A stretch of 64,000 bases of DNA. Source: Chryseobacterium sp. ERMR1:04 (GTDB taxonomy: Bacteria; Bacteroidota; Bacteroidia; Flavobacteriales; Weeksellaceae). The position numbers and the translations under genes are program-made. Under the pieces are notes generated by a model, which ran no database searches, was not told the DNA's origin, and worked only from the letters and a program-made list of their open reading frames with translations. How positions within the stretch are numbered: position 1 is the first letter of the stretch; each line of letters opens with the position of its first letter. Shown here piece after piece: positions 27,085-38,015 of this stretch. The DNA lies in the NCBI RefSeq assembly GCF_001297705.1, contig NZ_LIRF01000005.1, positions 496,001 through 560,000 on the forward strand, given 5' to 3'.

Positions 27085-27378
27085 ATGGAAATAGACAAAA
27101 TGGAATTTAGCTTTTGGATGAAAAGAATTATGCAGCGATTTGATATCCTTTCTGATCAAATGAATTTGAACGCGCGAGATCGTATGGTATTGGACGATGA
27201 AGAGTTATTGGATAATCAGGATGTACTGCACACGCTTAAAATTAGTCAGCGGACGCTACAGCGCTACCGCTCTTCCGGGAAATTGAAGTATTTCACTATT
27301 AGTGGCAAATTGTATTACAAATTATCTGATGTGAGAAGTTTTATACACAATAGTTCTAACAATATGAGCCCAAAATAG
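27085..27378 (+). CDS. HTH (MerR/excisionase-like) DNA-binding protein
   Basis: This 97-residue protein has an N-terminal helix of about 35 residues (FSFWMKRIMQRFDIL) and a C-terminal helix-turn-helix with wing: DNQDVLHTLKISQRTLQRY, then SSGKLKYFTISGKLYYKLSDV (two segments of one domain, about 47-88). It has the same overall design as the 90-residue HTH protein beside the integrase. Proteins of this kind act as excision factors or regulators in CTnDOT-like elements. It follows rteC in the same direction and precedes the DUF3945 gene. Confidence 0.75.
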   Translation: MEIDKMEFSFWMKRIMQRFDILSDQMNLNARDRMVLDDEELLDNQDVLHTLKISQRTLQRYRSSGKLKYFTISGKLYYKLSDVRSFIHNSSNNMSPK

Positions 27379-27442
27379 GGCCAATAAAAGACAAATAGTA
27401 CCACCACAAAGCCAATTCAAGGTTACAAGGTGATATGACTTA

Positions 27443-27450
27443 TACTTTTG
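27443..27450 (+). promoter_or_regulatory. Candidate -7 box (TACTTTTG) before the DUF3945 gene
   Basis: This TAnnTTTG match lies 25 bases before the ATG at 27476; no good -33 element is seen at the expected distance. Confidence 0.3.
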
Positions 27451-27475
27451 ATCATAAATCTTAAACAATCATATC

Positions 27476-28984
27476 ATGAGTGAAGAAGTCCAAACAACAC
27501 AAACCCCTAAACAAGAAGTGCCTGGCCCGTTATCCCCGGATCAGCTGTCCGATATTTTGCTGGTTCTAAACAAGGAAAAAATGAGAATTGAAGCTGTAAA
27601 GGGAATTGGAAAAAATGGTGAGCTCGAAACTGTATCAACTGATAAGAAGAATGAGAACCAGTTTATGAGAGTGGATAAGCATGGAGATGTGTTTTCCAAC
27701 TTCTTTTCCAATTTTATCAGCCAGCTTAAAAACCCGACCAAATTTTCATTTTTTAAGGTACCCTTTAAAATTGCACTTAACACTGCCGATGAAATTCAAA
27801 AGTCTATTGATGCTCCCTCTGAAAAAGGTAGTAAAATCCTTTCTAAATACCTAATAGATGCTGAGAAACAGCATGAAAATAAACCTCAAAATCAAAATAA
27901 TATGGAAACGCAACAAACAAACCAGCAAGCTGGGCAAAATACGCCGGAAACCAGTCAAAATGCACCGGCTCAAACTGAAAATCGCTATAAGGCAGAAGAC
28001 ATCGATTGGAATACCATGTCTAAGCTTGGTCTTAATCAGGAAAAGTTAGAGAAAATGAACGTCTTTGAGGATTTATTGAAAGGCTTTAAAACAGATAAAC
28101 TTATTCCTGTTAGTCTTAATCTTGGTACGGTTATCACCCGAATGGATGCTAGACTATCTCTGCAAAGGAATGCCGAGGGTGAAGTTACCGTTGCCATTCA
28201 CGGAATCCGTAAAGAACCCAATTTAGACTATAAGTTCTTCGGACATGAGTTCACAAATGAAGACAAGAAGAATTTACTGGAAACGGGAAATATGGGCCGA
28301 GTAGTTGAACTTGATAATCTTAAAAATGGTGATAAAATCCCTTCTATCATTAGTATTGATAAGCTGACAAATGAAATCGTGGCGTTAAGAACAGACAGGA
28401 TCAAGATCCCAGACACGCTCAAAGGGCTTGTATTGAATACCGAACAAAAGCAGACTTTGATGGAAGGTAAACCTCTTTATCTGGAAGGAATGACCTCAAA
28501 TAAAGGGGAGCCCTTTGACGGACGTGTGCAGTTTAATGCTGAAAAACGTTATGTGCAATTTTTGTTTGACAACACCATTGTGGCAAAACTACAGGATAAT
28601 CAGGTTAAAGAAATTCCGAAAGTTTTCAGGGATAAAGAGCTAACTGATAAACAGCATGCAGATCTAAAAGACGGAAAGAGTGTGAAAATATCGGGATTAG
28701 TGGATAAAAAAGGAAAGGAATATGAGGGTTACATCACTCTTAATAAAGAAACGGGAAGAACAGATTTCACTTTTAATAATCCCAACGAGATAAAAGCAAG
28801 CGCCCAACCATCAGAAGAATACAAAACGCAGGTTGCAGTTAATTCAGAAGGAAAGACCAATGAGGCTACAAAAAATATTACAGAGCCATTAAAATCAGGA
28901 CAGAAGGAGCCGGATAGTAAGAAACAAGCGGATCAACAGGCAGAGAAAAAGGAGCCCGCTAAGAAAAGAGGTCTTAAAGCATAA
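27476..28984 (+). CDS. DUF3945 (DUF4099-type) ICE protein
   Basis: This 502-residue soluble protein has a conserved N-terminal domain (LSDILLVLNKEKMRIEAVKG, about 20-125), a Gln/Asn-rich linker (about 137-172) and a DUF4099/DUF3945 region from about 175. Two beta modules of about 33 residues (332-365, LEGMTSNKGEPFDGR; 401-434, ISGLVDKKGKEYEGY) repeat the same pattern, and the C-terminal 60 residues are lysine-rich. It is almost always encoded just before topoisomerase III in Bacteroidota ICEs, as here (32-base gap). The same beta module reappears at the end of that topoisomerase. It is probably a DNA-processing accessory of transfer. Confidence 0.8.
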   Translation: MSEEVQTTQTPKQEVPGPLSPDQLSDILLVLNKEKMRIEAVKGIGKNGELETVSTDKKNENQFMRVDKHGDVFSNFFSNFISQLKNPTKFSFFKVPFKIALNTADEIQKSIDAPSEKGSKILSKYLIDAEKQHENKPQNQNNMETQQTNQQAGQNTPETSQNAPAQTENRYKAEDIDWNTMSKLGLNQEKLEKMNVFEDLLKGFKTDKLIPVSLNLGTVITRMDARLSLQRNAEGEVTVAIHGIRKEPNLDYKFFGHEFTNEDKKNLLETGNMGRVVELDNLKNGDKIPSIISIDKLTNEIVALRTDRIKIPDTLKGLVLNTEQKQTLMEGKPLYLEGMTSNKGEPFDGRVQFNAEKRYVQFLFDNTIVAKLQDNQVKEIPKVFRDKELTDKQHADLKDGKSVKISGLVDKKGKEYEGYITLNKETGRTDFTFNNPNEIKASAQPSEEYKTQVAVNSEGKTNEATKNITEPLKSGQKEPDSKKQADQQAEKKEPAKKRGLKA

Positions 28985-29016
28985 TTCGGGTATACTAACA
29001 TTAAAACCTAATTAAT

Positions 29017-31101
29017 ATGAAATTGATAATCGCAGAAAAGCCAAGTGTTGGCCGCGAAATTGCCGCCTTATTGGGCGCTTGTGAAAAACATGATGGTTAT
29101 CTATCCGGAAATTCATATTGTGTAACATGGGCTTTCGGACATCTGATCACCTTAGCTATGCCTGAAGATTACGGTATAGCTGGCTTCAATAAAGAATCAC
29201 TACCGATTCTTCCCAATCCATTTGAACTGACCATTAGGAAAATAAAAAAGGAAAAGTCTTACGTAGCTGATCCTGGCGCATTAAAACAGCTTAAAGTCAT
29301 TGAAAGGAAAATAAAAGAGTGTGAGAGCATTATTGTAGCAACAGATGCGGGACGCGAGGGCGAACTGATCTTCCGATATATCTATCAATACCTAAAATGC
29401 AATAAACCGTTTGAGCGTTTGTGGATCAGTTCTCTGACGGAAAAGGCCATCAAACTGGGCTTTATGAACCTTAAGGCGGGAAATGATTTTGATAATTTGT
29501 TTTATGCTGCACAAAGCAGGAGCCAGGCAGACTGGCTGGTAGGTATTAATGCTTCACAAGCGCTGACGATTTCTGCCGGATACGGCATCTATTCATTAGG
29601 GAGGGTTCAGACACCAACATTGGCACTGATCTGTAAAAGATTTATTGATAATAAAAATTTTTCCGTCCAGAAATACTGGCAGATTCAATTGAACCATACC
29701 AAAGAGTTGATAACTTTTAAAAGTAGCTCTCAAACCAGATGGAATGATCAGAAAAAAGCGGAGGATGCATTAAAATTAATCATTAGTAAAGGAACAGTTA
29801 CGGTTAGGAGTGCTGAGACAAAAAAGGTTTCAGAGCAGTCACCGCTGTTGTTTAATTTAACCGGTTTACAAAAGGAATGCAATAAGAAGCTGAATCTTAC
29901 TGCCGAAGAAACTTTAAATATTGCTCAAAGTCTCTACGAAAAGCAGTTTATTACCTATCCGCGCACGGGAAGCTGCTATATTCCAGAAGATGTGTGGGTT
30001 GATGTTCCACATTTGATTAAGGCATTGAATGACCGCAAGTCTTTAATCGAAGCTGTCTCAAAATTAAAGTGGGGTCACTTTAGCAAAAGGATCGTTAATG
30101 ATTTAAAGGTAACCGACCATCATGGTTTACTCATTACGGATAAAATTCCTACTGCATTGTCTGGAAACGAATCAGCCGTTTATGATATGATCGCCCTTCG
30201 CCTGTTGGAATCTGTCTGTTCACCCTGCAAAAAAGAAATTACCACAATCATTACAGAAGTTCTTCATTATGAATTTTCCTCCAAAGGCACGCAGATCATT
30301 GAACCAGGGTGGCGCATCATTCAGGGGAACTTCAGTGATGAAAGTGAAGATGGTTTAGAGCCACTTCCAGTACTTAAAGCCGGTGATGATTTAGTCATCA
30401 AGGAAGCTGGTGTTCTCGAGAAACAGACCAAAGCGCCGCCCCTGTATAGTGAGGCAAGTTTACTATCTGCTATGGAAACGTGCGGAAAGGAAATTGAAAA
30501 CGATGAAGAACGTAAAGTGCTTCAAAACATTGGCATCGGTACGCCTGCAACGCGTGCGGCCATTATAGAAACTTTATTTAGCCGCGATTACATCAAACGA
30601 GAAAAAAAATCACTTCATCCAACAGAAAAGGGACTCAAAGTTTACGACTTTATTAAGGAAAAGAAGATTGCAGATGTAGCGATGACGGGCGAATGGGAAC
30701 TTGCTTTACAAAAGATCGAAAACGGCGAAACCTCCAGCGAAATTTTCCAAAAAGAGATTGAGCATTATACCCGCTTAATTACTGAGGAATTATTATCAGC
30801 TCCTATAATTACTGAAAAATTACCTGAATTAATTTGTCCAAAATGTAAAACCAGGCATCTAATTATCCGGGATAAGATTGTTAAATGTCCCGATGTTGTA
30901 TGTCAATGGGTCTTGTTTCGTAGTATCTGTGGGGTTCAATTAAATTTAAAGGAGGTAGAAAATCTTATTAATAAAGGAAAGACCACAATTTTAAAAGGAA
31001 TGACAAGCAAGGCAGGCAAAAAATTTGATGCACGCATTGTATTGAATGAAAAAGCAGAAACAACTTTTGAATTTGAAAATAACAAATTCCTAAAAAAGTA
31101 A
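29017..31101 (+). CDS. topB: DNA topoisomerase III (type IA)
   Basis: This 694-residue protein has a Toprim domain with catalytic Glu7 (AEKPSVGRE) and the acidic triad region TDAGREGE (from Asp110). The active-site tyrosine is Tyr314 in TYPRTGS (YPRTDS in most relatives, so the Asp is Gly here). There is a cysteine cluster ICPKCK...CPDVVCQW near 605-630, and the last 35 residues (KGMTSKAGKKFDAR) repeat the DUF3945 beta module. It decatenates or relaxes DNA, presumably during conjugative replication of the ICE. A terminator follows within 20 bases. Confidence 0.93.
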   Translation: MKLIIAEKPSVGREIAALLGACEKHDGYLSGNSYCVTWAFGHLITLAMPEDYGIAGFNKESLPILPNPFELTIRKIKKEKSYVADPGALKQLKVIERKIKECESIIVATDAGREGELIFRYIYQYLKCNKPFERLWISSLTEKAIKLGFMNLKAGNDFDNLFYAAQSRSQADWLVGINASQALTISAGYGIYSLGRVQTPTLALICKRFIDNKNFSVQKYWQIQLNHTKELITFKSSSQTRWNDQKKAEDALKLIISKGTVTVRSAETKKVSEQSPLLFNLTGLQKECNKKLNLTAEETLNIAQSLYEKQFITYPRTGSCYIPEDVWVDVPHLIKALNDRKSLIEAVSKLKWGHFSKRIVNDLKVTDHHGLLITDKIPTALSGNESAVYDMIALRLLESVCSPCKKEITTIITEVLHYEFSSKGTQIIEPGWRIIQGNFSDESEDGLEPLPVLKAGDDLVIKEAGVLEKQTKAPPLYSEASLLSAMETCGKEIENDEERKVLQNIGIGTPATRAAIIETLFSRDYIKREKKSLHPTEKGLKVYDFIKEKKIADVAMTGEWELALQKIENGETSSEIFQKEIEHYTRLITEELLSAPIITEKLPELICPKCKTRHLIIRDKIVKCPDVVCQWVLFRSICGVQLNLKEVENLINKGKTTILKGMTSKAGKKFDARIVLNEKAETTFEFENNKFLKK

Positions 31102-31116
31102 AACAAAATTTTAAGC

Positions 31117-31146
31117 AAAGCCCACTTTCATGGTGGGCTTTTAACT
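31117..31146 (+). terminator. Intrinsic terminator after topB
   Basis: Arms aagcccac (31118-31125) and gtgggctt (31133-31140) with a 7-nt loop, followed by T's, 16 bases after the topB stop codon. Confidence 0.75.
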
Positions 31147-31180
31147 AAGAGAAAACCCCTGTGGCAAAACGGGGATTTTT

Positions 31181-31357
31181 TTACTTTTTAGCTTCTTCGA
31201 CTGATATTTTTCTAAAATTCTTAAATAATTTACTCAGTTCCAAAGTTGATTTACGTGCTCTTGTTCCTGCAGCCTTATTTCCTTTTTCTACTTGTAGATC
31301 AGCATCCGTAATGAATTTTTCTAACTCTGCATTGATTTTTTCTAATAGTTCTTTCAT
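31181..31357 (-). CDS. Histone H1-like (Hc1-type) small basic protein
   Basis: A 58-codon frame runs from the ATG at 31357 to the TAA at 31181 and encodes a lysine-rich helical protein (MKELLEKINAELEKF, KGNKAAGTRARKSTLELSK, SVEEAKK). This matches the short histone H1-like proteins of Bacteroidota that carry the GTRARK signature. It should bind DNA non-specifically and help compact or protect it. The gene is convergent with topB and its promoter must lie in the 31358-31500 gap, shared with the divergent DUF1896 gene. Confidence 0.85.
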   Translation of the reverse strand: MKELLEKINAELEKFITDADLQVEKGNKAAGTRARKSTLELSKLFKNFRKISVEEAKK

Positions 31358-31500
31358 GGAATTATTTTTTAGAGATGAAGTACTAAAATATAAATAAAAA
31401 ATTGATTTATGTCAATATTAAGCTGCGGCACAATATCTAAATATCATCTTACTGGGCACTTTTCAAGCGTAATAATTACAATCATTAAATAGAATATTTT

Positions 31501-31938
31501 ATGAAAACAACACAAAATGACCTTTCGTATTTCACCTTAAGATTACAGGAACATATTAATAACAGTTTTCCGGAACTATCAAAAGACCGGACATTTGTTT
31601 CTCTGCGGTCTGCTTTGGCTGCGAACGCCTATGAAGGTGCATTTCTTTCTGGAAATACAATTGAACAGTGTAATGAAATTGCAGATTTTATCTTATTTGA
31701 AAACCTGCATTTTTCAAAATTTGATACGATCTTCCAGGTTGTCTGTAATGAGTTCGACACGATTATGGCCGATGAGGAGTTGCGGCCATTTGCTTTACAA
31801 ATGTTTCCTGTTTGTGAATCTGTTTTCAAAGGTTACGCGCTGAGCGACGACTTTGCTTATGACATACAGTATGATTTGCTGTATACAGAATTAACGGGCA
31901 GGATTCAACTCTGGATTGAAGAACATGGCCTTCAATAA
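31501..31938 (+). CDS. DUF1896 family protein
   Basis: This 145-residue helical protein (starts [18 protein letters not shown]; contains [20 protein letters not shown]) belongs to DUF1896, a family confined to Bacteroidota and nearly always encoded directly before the large methylase-helicase of ICEs. Its 3' end overlaps that gene's start by 14 bases, which suggests translational coupling and a physical partnership. No catalytic motif is visible; the function is unknown. Confidence 0.85.
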   Translation: MKTTQNDLSYFTLRLQEHINNSFPELSKDRTFVSLRSALAANAYEGAFLSGNTIEQCNEIADFILFENLHFSKFDTIFQVVCNEFDTIMADEELRPFALQMFPVCESVFKGYALSDDFAYDIQYDLLYTELTGRIQLWIEEHGLQ

Positions 31939-34900
31939 AAGAGAGCATCTTCGCCATAATATTGAAGCCCTTTCTACCGCCTTTAGGTTAGAGAGAGAAA
32001 AACGACCAGCTACCCAGACAGAACAGAAACATTTACTTTTATACAGCGGATTTGGAGGGTTAAAATTTATCCTCAATCCGGTGGAAAATGAGATTGATAT
32101 CAACCATTGGCGAAAAACAGAACATGATCTTTTTCCACTTACGCAGGAGCTTCACCGTCTTCTAAAAAATAACTCTTCCGATGAAAGGCAGTATCGCCGC
32201 TACCTCGAGAGTATGCGCGGTTCTGTATTGTCTGCATTTTATACGCCTCCGGAAGTAATCGATGCAATATCTGACAGTTTAGCAAGCAGCGGAGTAGATT
32301 ACATCCAAAAATTTCTCGAGCCATCAGCTGGTATAGGTGCCTTTTTAAATTCTTTTTCCAACCAAAATATAAGCCGTATTACTGCCTATGAAAAGGACCT
32401 GCTCACCGCTTTGGTACTTAAACCGCTTTATCCTGATTATGATATCCGGAACGCTGGTTTTGAGGAGATCGACGAATCGGAAAAAAACAGCTATGATGTG
32501 GTGGCCAGTAATATTCCGTTTGGTGATATTTCTGTTTTTGACCTTTCGTTTTCCAGAAGCAGGGATGAGGCAAAAATTCAGGCAGCCAGAAGCATCCATA
32601 ATTATTTCTTTTTAAAAGGAACTGATATGCTTCGTGAGGGTGGAGTTCTGGCCTTCATTACCTCGCAGGGGATACTTAACAGTGCCAAAAATGAGCCTAT
32701 TCGCAGAGCTTTAATGAAGGATAATAACCTGGTGTCCGCCATTCGTTTGCCCAATAATCTGTTTTCAGATTACGCGGGAACTGAGGTTGGGAGCGATTTA
32801 ATTATTCTCCAAAAAAATAGCATAAAACAGAACTTGACAGAAGCCGAAGAAATATTTTGTCAAAGTGTCTTGACCGAGTATAATACTCCCGGCAACGCTT
32901 TTTTTGCGGATAACCGTCGAATTGTGCATACCTCAGAGGTTGCAGGTACTGACCCTTACGGTCATCCTGCTTTGATTTATACTCACGGGGGCGGAGTAAA
33001 TGGGATTTCAAGTGACCTTAAAAAAATGTTGGACGATGACTTCAGTAAATTTCTTGATTTAAAATTATATAAGGGAGACCTAAAAAATGAGGTTTCTGTA
33101 GAAATCGGAATTGCACCTGAAGTAATTATTCCTGCGCTAGTAAAACCGGTCTTGAAGAGAGAACCGGAGGAAAAACCTATAGTACCAGCAGCCGTTTATG
33201 AGGTACAGTTAAGCCTGTTTGAACTCTTTGAAGATACTGTGGTAAAACCGCTAGCTGCGATTCCAGCAAACAAGTATAAAAGCCAGAAGAAAAAGGCACC
33301 CGGTTCCTATCAATCCAACTTGTTCAGTGATGTGCCGCAGTCTAAGGTTTTGCTCAGTGATCAGGCAAATAATCGAAATAAAGTGGAAGCTATAGGGGAT
33401 CTGTTCTCTATAAGTGGTAGTGGCCAGGGTAGCTCCCAAGCTGATGCTAAAATGGGTTCTGAACTATTTGGTGGAGAAATTCAAAACTTTCACCGCAATG
33501 ACAGTTTGGTAACTGATCGTGGATTAGTGGGTTATCTGAAAAGTATTAAATCGGATAGCGTAAATGCTATTTTCCAACCTTTGGCATTATCGGCTCTTCA
33601 AAAATCGCGAGCTGAAGCTTATATATTTTTGAGAGATACTTATATCGATCTCTACCAAAAAGAAGCTCAAAACCATCTTGAAGATCGGGAAGCAAGGGAA
33701 ACACTGAACCGCCGTTATGATTCTTATGTAAAAAAGTTTGGAAATCTAAACACCGCTGAAAATATTAAACTGATTAAAACAGACAGCGCAGGAAACGAGA
33801 TGCCTTATCTGGAACGTGTTGTTGGCGGAGTCATTCATAAGGCTGATATTTTCCATCATCCGGTCAGTTTTTCTCAGGCAACCCTTGCAACAGATAACCC
33901 CGATGAGGCATTGGCTTCCTCACTAAATCGCTATGGTAAGGTCAATCTAAGGTATATGTCCCGGATCAGTAATCTTTCTGAGGAGGAACTGAAATCAAGA
34001 CTTGAAGGAAGGATTCTGTTTAATCCTATAGAGAAAGAATACGAGATTACGGAGCGGTTCGTCTCCGGTAATGTAGTTGAAAAGATCAAAGAAATTGAAG
34101 ATTATTTACTTATAAACCCAAATGATAGAGCGGCGAAAGAAAGCGTAAAAGCCTTGGAGCAGGCGATACCCCGGCGGATTGAATTTGAGGAACTGGATTT
34201 TAATTTAGGTGAACGATGGATACATACTGATATTTATAGCAGATTTGCCTCTCATCTTTTTGATACAGAGGTGAGGATTTATTACAGTGAGAATACCGAT
34301 GATTTTTCGATTAACTGTGAGAAAAAAAATATCCTTATTAGTGAAAAGCATGCAATAAAATCTGAAAGCCGCACATTTGATGGTATTGCTCTTTTTAAAA
34401 ACGCACTAGTCAACACCACTCCTGATATTACCAAAACCATTCAGGTTGGGGATCGGGAGCTCAAAGTGCGTGACATGGAAGCTATTCAACTGGCCAACAC
34501 GAAAATCGATGAAATTAGAAAAGCTTTTACGGATTGGTTACATGAGCAAAATGTAGATTTTAAAAACGAACTCACCGACAAGTACAATGATACCTTTAAC
34601 TGTTTTGTGAGACCTGGGTATGATGGAAGCCATCAGGACTTCCCCGGCCTTGACCGAAAGGGGTTAGGTATTGAAGATCTTTATGCCAGTCAAAAAGATG
34701 CGGTGTGGATGATTAAGCTCAATGGAGGGGCAATTTGCGATCATGAAGTCGGTGCAGGTAAAACATTGATTATGTGCTGTGCTGCGCACGAGATGAAGCG
34801 ACTGGGACTCGCGCATAAACCGATGATTATTGGTTTAAAAGCCAATGTACACGAGATTGCCGATACCTACCGGAAAGCGTATCCTCATGCTAAGATCCTG

Positions 34901-37282
34901 TATCCCGGCAAAGAAGATTTTACTCCTAATAAACGGCAGCGAATTTTTGGAGATATCAAAAATAATGATTGGGACTGCATTATCCTGACCCACGATCAGT
35001 TCGGTATGATTCCACAGTCTGCGGAACTGCAAAAGGAAATTCTGGAGACAGAACTGCAAAGTGTGGAAGACAATTTAAACGCTTTAAAGGCGCAGGGCAA
35101 AGAAATCTCAGGAGCGATGCTAAAAGGGGTTATTGTCCGCAAGAAGAACCTTGAAGTAAAGCTCAAAACGCTGGAACATGATATTGAAAACCGAAAAGAT
35201 GATGTTGTTGATTTCAAAATGATGGGGATCGATCATCTTTTGGTGGATGAAAGCCACAAGTTTAAAAATCTGATGTTTAATACCCGGCATGAACGGGTTT
35301 CGGGACTTGGCAATATGCAGGGGAGTCAAAAGGCAATGAACCTGCTGTTTGCCATACGGACTATTCAGGAGAGAACTGCCAAAGACCTGGGTGCGACCTT
35401 TCTTTCCGGTACAACCATCAGCAATTCACTCACTGAACTTTATCTATTGTTCAAATACCTGCGGCCCAATGCAATGGAGAAGCAGGGGATTACCTGCTTT
35501 GATGCCTGGGCTGCTATCTATGCCAGAAAAACCTCAGATTATGAGTTTTCTGTCGCCAACAATATTGTACTAAAAGAGCGTTTTCGTTACTTCATCAAAG
35601 TACCGGAGCTGGCGCAGTTTTACGCAGAGATTACCGATTACCGGACCGCAAAGGATATTGGTATTGACCGGCCTGAAAAAAACGAGATCTTTTATAACAT
35701 CCCGCCTACACCTGATCAGGAAATTTTTATTAAAAAACTGATGCAGTTTGCTAAGACAGGAGATGCTACACTTCTTGGTCGGGCACTATTGTCAAAGTCA
35801 GAAGAAAAGGCTAAAATGCTGATCGCTACTGATTATGCCCGAAAGATGTCATTGGATATGCGGTTAATCAGTTCGATCTATGAAGACCATCCCGATAACA
35901 AAGCCTCACACTGTGCTGCCAGTATCGCAAAGTATTATAAGGAGTTTGATGCGCAGAAAGGTACCCAATTCGTTTTCTCAGATTTAGGCACATACAAGCC
36001 CGGTGAATGGAATGTTTATTCCGAGATTAAAAGAAAACTGGTCAACGATTATGGTATTCCCTCCCATGAAATACGGTTTATTCAGGAAGCTAAGAATGAC
36101 AAAATGCGGAAAGAATTTATTAGTGCGATGAATGAGGGGCGGATCAGGGTGATGATTGGTTCGACTGAAATGCTTGGGACGGCCGTTAATGCTCAGGAAC
36201 GTGCTGTGGCCGTACATGACTTGGATACGCCTTGGCGTCCAAGCGACTTGGAGCAACGTCACGGAAGGGCAGTAAGAAAAGGTAACCGGATTGCCAAACA
36301 TTTTGCCAATAATAAAGTGGATATTCTCATCTATGCCGTTGAAAAATCTTTAGACAGTTATAAGTTTAATCTTTTATTTAACAAACAGCTTTTCATCAGC
36401 CAGCTTAAAAATAATAATCTGGGAAAACGAACGATAGATGAGGGTGGGATGGATGAGCAATCAGGGATGAATTATTCTGAATATGTGGCAATACTTTCAG
36501 GAAATACCGATTTATTGGACAAGGCCAAACTAGAAAAGCAGATTGCAGGTCTGGAAAGTGAGAGACAGTCTTTTATCCGCTCGAAATTGATGTCAAAATA
36601 TAAACTGGATGATACATTGAGTACTTTAACAGAATCGAAATCCAGACTGGAAAGATTTATCCTTGATTGGGACAATCTGCAAAAAAGAATACAAAAGAAT
36701 AGTGATGGTAGCGTAGTAAATGCGATTGCATTAACAGGGCTGCCTGCTAATGCAGATGTAAAACAGATTGGAGCTAAGCTTAATGATCTGGCAGAAGATG
36801 CCAGAACAGCGGGGGAATACCGGGAAATTGGAACATTATATGGATTTTTGCTTCTTGTAAAAACAGAGGTTTCAGAAAAGGAAGGGGTGAATGTTAAACT
36901 GAACCGCTTCTTTGTTACGGGTGAAAGCAACCTGAAATACTCTTATAACAACGGCCAGATGGCAGCTGATCCTAAATTAGCCTCTATGAACTTTCTCAAT
37001 GCGCTGGATAAAATCCCCGTTTTAATTGAAAAGGAAAAGACTGAAATTCCAGGACTAGAGAAAGATCTGTCTGTGCTTGAGGATATTGCAAATTCAACTT
37101 GGAACAAGGAAGCGCCGCTTAGTGTGCTAAAAACGGAATTGGCTGCAATAGAAAGAAAAATCATGTTATCTATTAATGCTGAAAATACAAAAGAAGAGGA
37201 GAGTAATCCACTTTCAACTAACTCAGCGCAAGATAAAAGTAAAGCTACAGATATTAATCTTTCTAACAAGGTTAGATTTTGA
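31925..37282 (+). CDS. Giant N6-adenine methylase / SF2 helicase fusion
   Basis: This protein has 1785 residues counted from the ATG at 31925. The N-terminal methyltransferase domain has the SAM-binding motif [12 protein letters not shown] (about 127-138) and catalytic motif IV SNIPFG (Asn196 region; NPPF/Y in relatives). The central SNF2-like helicase has Walker A HEVGAGKT (from about 940), Walker B DESH (about 1107), SGTTI and a C-terminal [11 protein letters not shown] (motif VI). A coiled C-terminus follows. This architecture is standard cargo of Bacteroidota conjugative elements and is related to phage DarB-type proteins. It may protect incoming DNA from restriction or remodel it; which of these is not established. 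Confidence 0.88.
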   Translation: MAFNKREHLRHNIEALSTAFRLEREKRPATQTEQKHLLLYSGFGGLKFILNPVENEIDINHWRKTEHDLFPLTQELHRLLKNNSSDERQYRRYLESMRGSVLSAFYTPPEVIDAISDSLASSGVDYIQKFLEPSAGIGAFLNSFSNQNISRITAYEKDLLTALVLKPLYPDYDIRNAGFEEIDESEKNSYDVVASNIPFGDISVFDLSFSRSRDEAKIQAARSIHNYFFLKGTDMLREGGVLAFITSQGILNSAKNEPIRRALMKDNNLVSAIRLPNNLFSDYAGTEVGSDLIILQKNSIKQNLTEAEEIFCQSVLTEYNTPGNAFFADNRRIVHTSEVAGTDPYGHPALIYTHGGGVNGISSDLKKMLDDDFSKFLDLKLYKGDLKNEVSVEIGIAPEVIIPALVKPVLKREPEEKPIVPAAVYEVQLSLFELFEDTVVKPLAAIPANKYKSQKKKAPGSYQSNLFSDVPQSKVLLSDQANNRNKVEAIGDLFSISGSGQGSSQADAKMGSELFGGEIQNFHRNDSLVTDRGLVGYLKSIKSDSVNAIFQPLALSALQKSRAEAYIFLRDTYIDLYQKEAQNHLEDREARETLNRRYDSYVKKFGNLNTAENIKLIKTDSAGNEMPYLERVVGGVIHKADIFHHPVSFSQATLATDNPDEALASSLNRYGKVNLRYMSRISNLSEEELKSRLEGRILFNPIEKEYEITERFVSGNVVEKIKEIEDYLLINPNDRAAKESVKALEQAIPRRIEFEELDFNLGERWIHTDIYSRFASHLFDTEVRIYYSENTDDFSINCEKKNILISEKHAIKSESRTFDGIALFKNALVNTTPDITKTIQVGDRELKVRDMEAIQLANTKIDEIRKAFTDWLHEQNVDFKNELTDKYNDTFNCFVRPGYDGSHQDFPGLDRKGLGIEDLYASQKDAVWMIKLNGGAICDHEVGAGKTLIMCCAAHEMKRLGLAHKPMIIGLKANVHEIADTYRKAYPHAKILYPGKEDFTPNKRQRIFGDIKNNDWDCIILTHDQFGMIPQSAELQKEILETELQSVEDNLNALKAQGKEISGAMLKGVIVRKKNLEVKLKTLEHDIENRKDDVVDFKMMGIDHLLVDESHKFKNLMFNTRHERVSGLGNMQGSQKAMNLLFAIRTIQERTAKDLGATFLSGTTISNSLTELYLLFKYLRPNAMEKQGITCFDAWAAIYARKTSDYEFSVANNIVLKERFRYFIKVPELAQFYAEITDYRTAKDIGIDRPEKNEIFYNIPPTPDQEIFIKKLMQFAKTGDATLLGRALLSKSEEKAKMLIATDYARKMSLDMRLISSIYEDHPDNKASHCAASIAKYYKEFDAQKGTQFVFSDLGTYKPGEWNVYSEIKRKLVNDYGIPSHEIRFIQEAKNDKMRKEFISAMNEGRIRVMIGSTEMLGTAVNAQERAVAVHDLDTPWRPSDLEQRHGRAVRKGNRIAKHFANNKVDILIYAVEKSLDSYKFNLLFNKQLFISQLKNNNLGKRTIDEGGMDEQSGMNYSEYVAILSGNTDLLDKAKLEKQIAGLESERQSFIRSKLMSKYKLDDTLSTLTESKSRLERFILDWDNLQKRIQKNSDGSVVNAIALTGLPANADVKQIGAKLNDLAEDARTAGEYREIGTLYGFLLLVKTEVSEKEGVNVKLNRFFVTGESNLKYSYNNGQMAADPKLASMNFLNALDKIPVLIEKEKTEIPGLEKDLSVLEDIANSTWNKEAPLSVLKTELAAIERKIMLSINAENTKEEESNPLSTNSAQDKSKATDINLSNKVRF

Positions 37283-37365
37283 TAAAGGAAAGTCAGAGAT
37301 TAAACAATAAATAACTTTGAATTACAGATGAAAATTCGAAAATTGCAATATAAATCCCTTAAAAA

Positions 37366-37997
37366 ATGACTAGAAAAATTGCAAGCGGCCCTATCAGGGA
37401 TAAGGAAAGAACAAAGGACAAATTTTTGACCGCGGTGGGATTGATTTTAAAGGAAGAAGGTTTACCGGTTTAAATATAACCAAGGTAGCTACAAAAGCAA
37501 ATGTTGACCGGAAACTCATTTATGAATATTTTGGCGGTTTAGAAGGGCTGGTTAAAGATTACTTAAACAGTCGTGATTATTGGAGCAGCAACGCAGAGTA
37601 CACTCAAGAAATTATTGAGAAAAGCAAAGATGACTTCGGGCAGCAAATGCTATGTAGTTTACTGGAAAAACAGTTGGATTCTCTTATAGATGATGAAGAA
37701 TTACGTTGGATCATTAGCTGGGGAGTGTCTGAGCGTTCAGTAGCCCTTGAGGAATTAAATCAGAAACGTGAGCTATTTGGTGAGCAATTTTTAAATGAAA
37801 TTGCGGATGAATACTTTAAAGACAAGGATATAAAAATTCGGCCAGTTGCAGCGCTTTTGATTGGGGGGATTTATTATATGACCTTGATAGCGCACACCAA
37901 TAATGGCCTTATGTGCGGAATTGATATCAGAAAAGAGGAAGCACAAACAGAAATAAAGAAGACCCTTAAACAAATTGTTGAATGGGCTTATTTGTAG
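37366..37997 (+). pseudogene. Frameshifted TetR/AcrR-family regulator
   Basis: The ATG at 37366 opens a typical TetR N-terminus (RDKERTKDKFLTAVGLILKEEG), but the frame ends at a TAA at 37471. Continuing one base out of register gives GLNITKVATKANVDRKLIYEYF, the rest of the HTH, and a C-terminal ligand-binding domain of about 170 residues to 37997. One T missing from TTT at 37461-37463 explains it (632 bases = 210 codons plus 2). It could once have controlled the neighbouring cargo. It is either inactive or a sequencing artefact; an internal start near 37647 would give only the C-terminal domain. Confidence 0.8.
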
Positions 37998-38015
37998 AAG
38001 GATCTTCTTTATTGA

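Noticed and set aside
26760..27098. Short genes on either strand between rteC and the HTH gene
   Set aside because: The two frames overlap each other, lack families, and one runs into the real HTH gene start.
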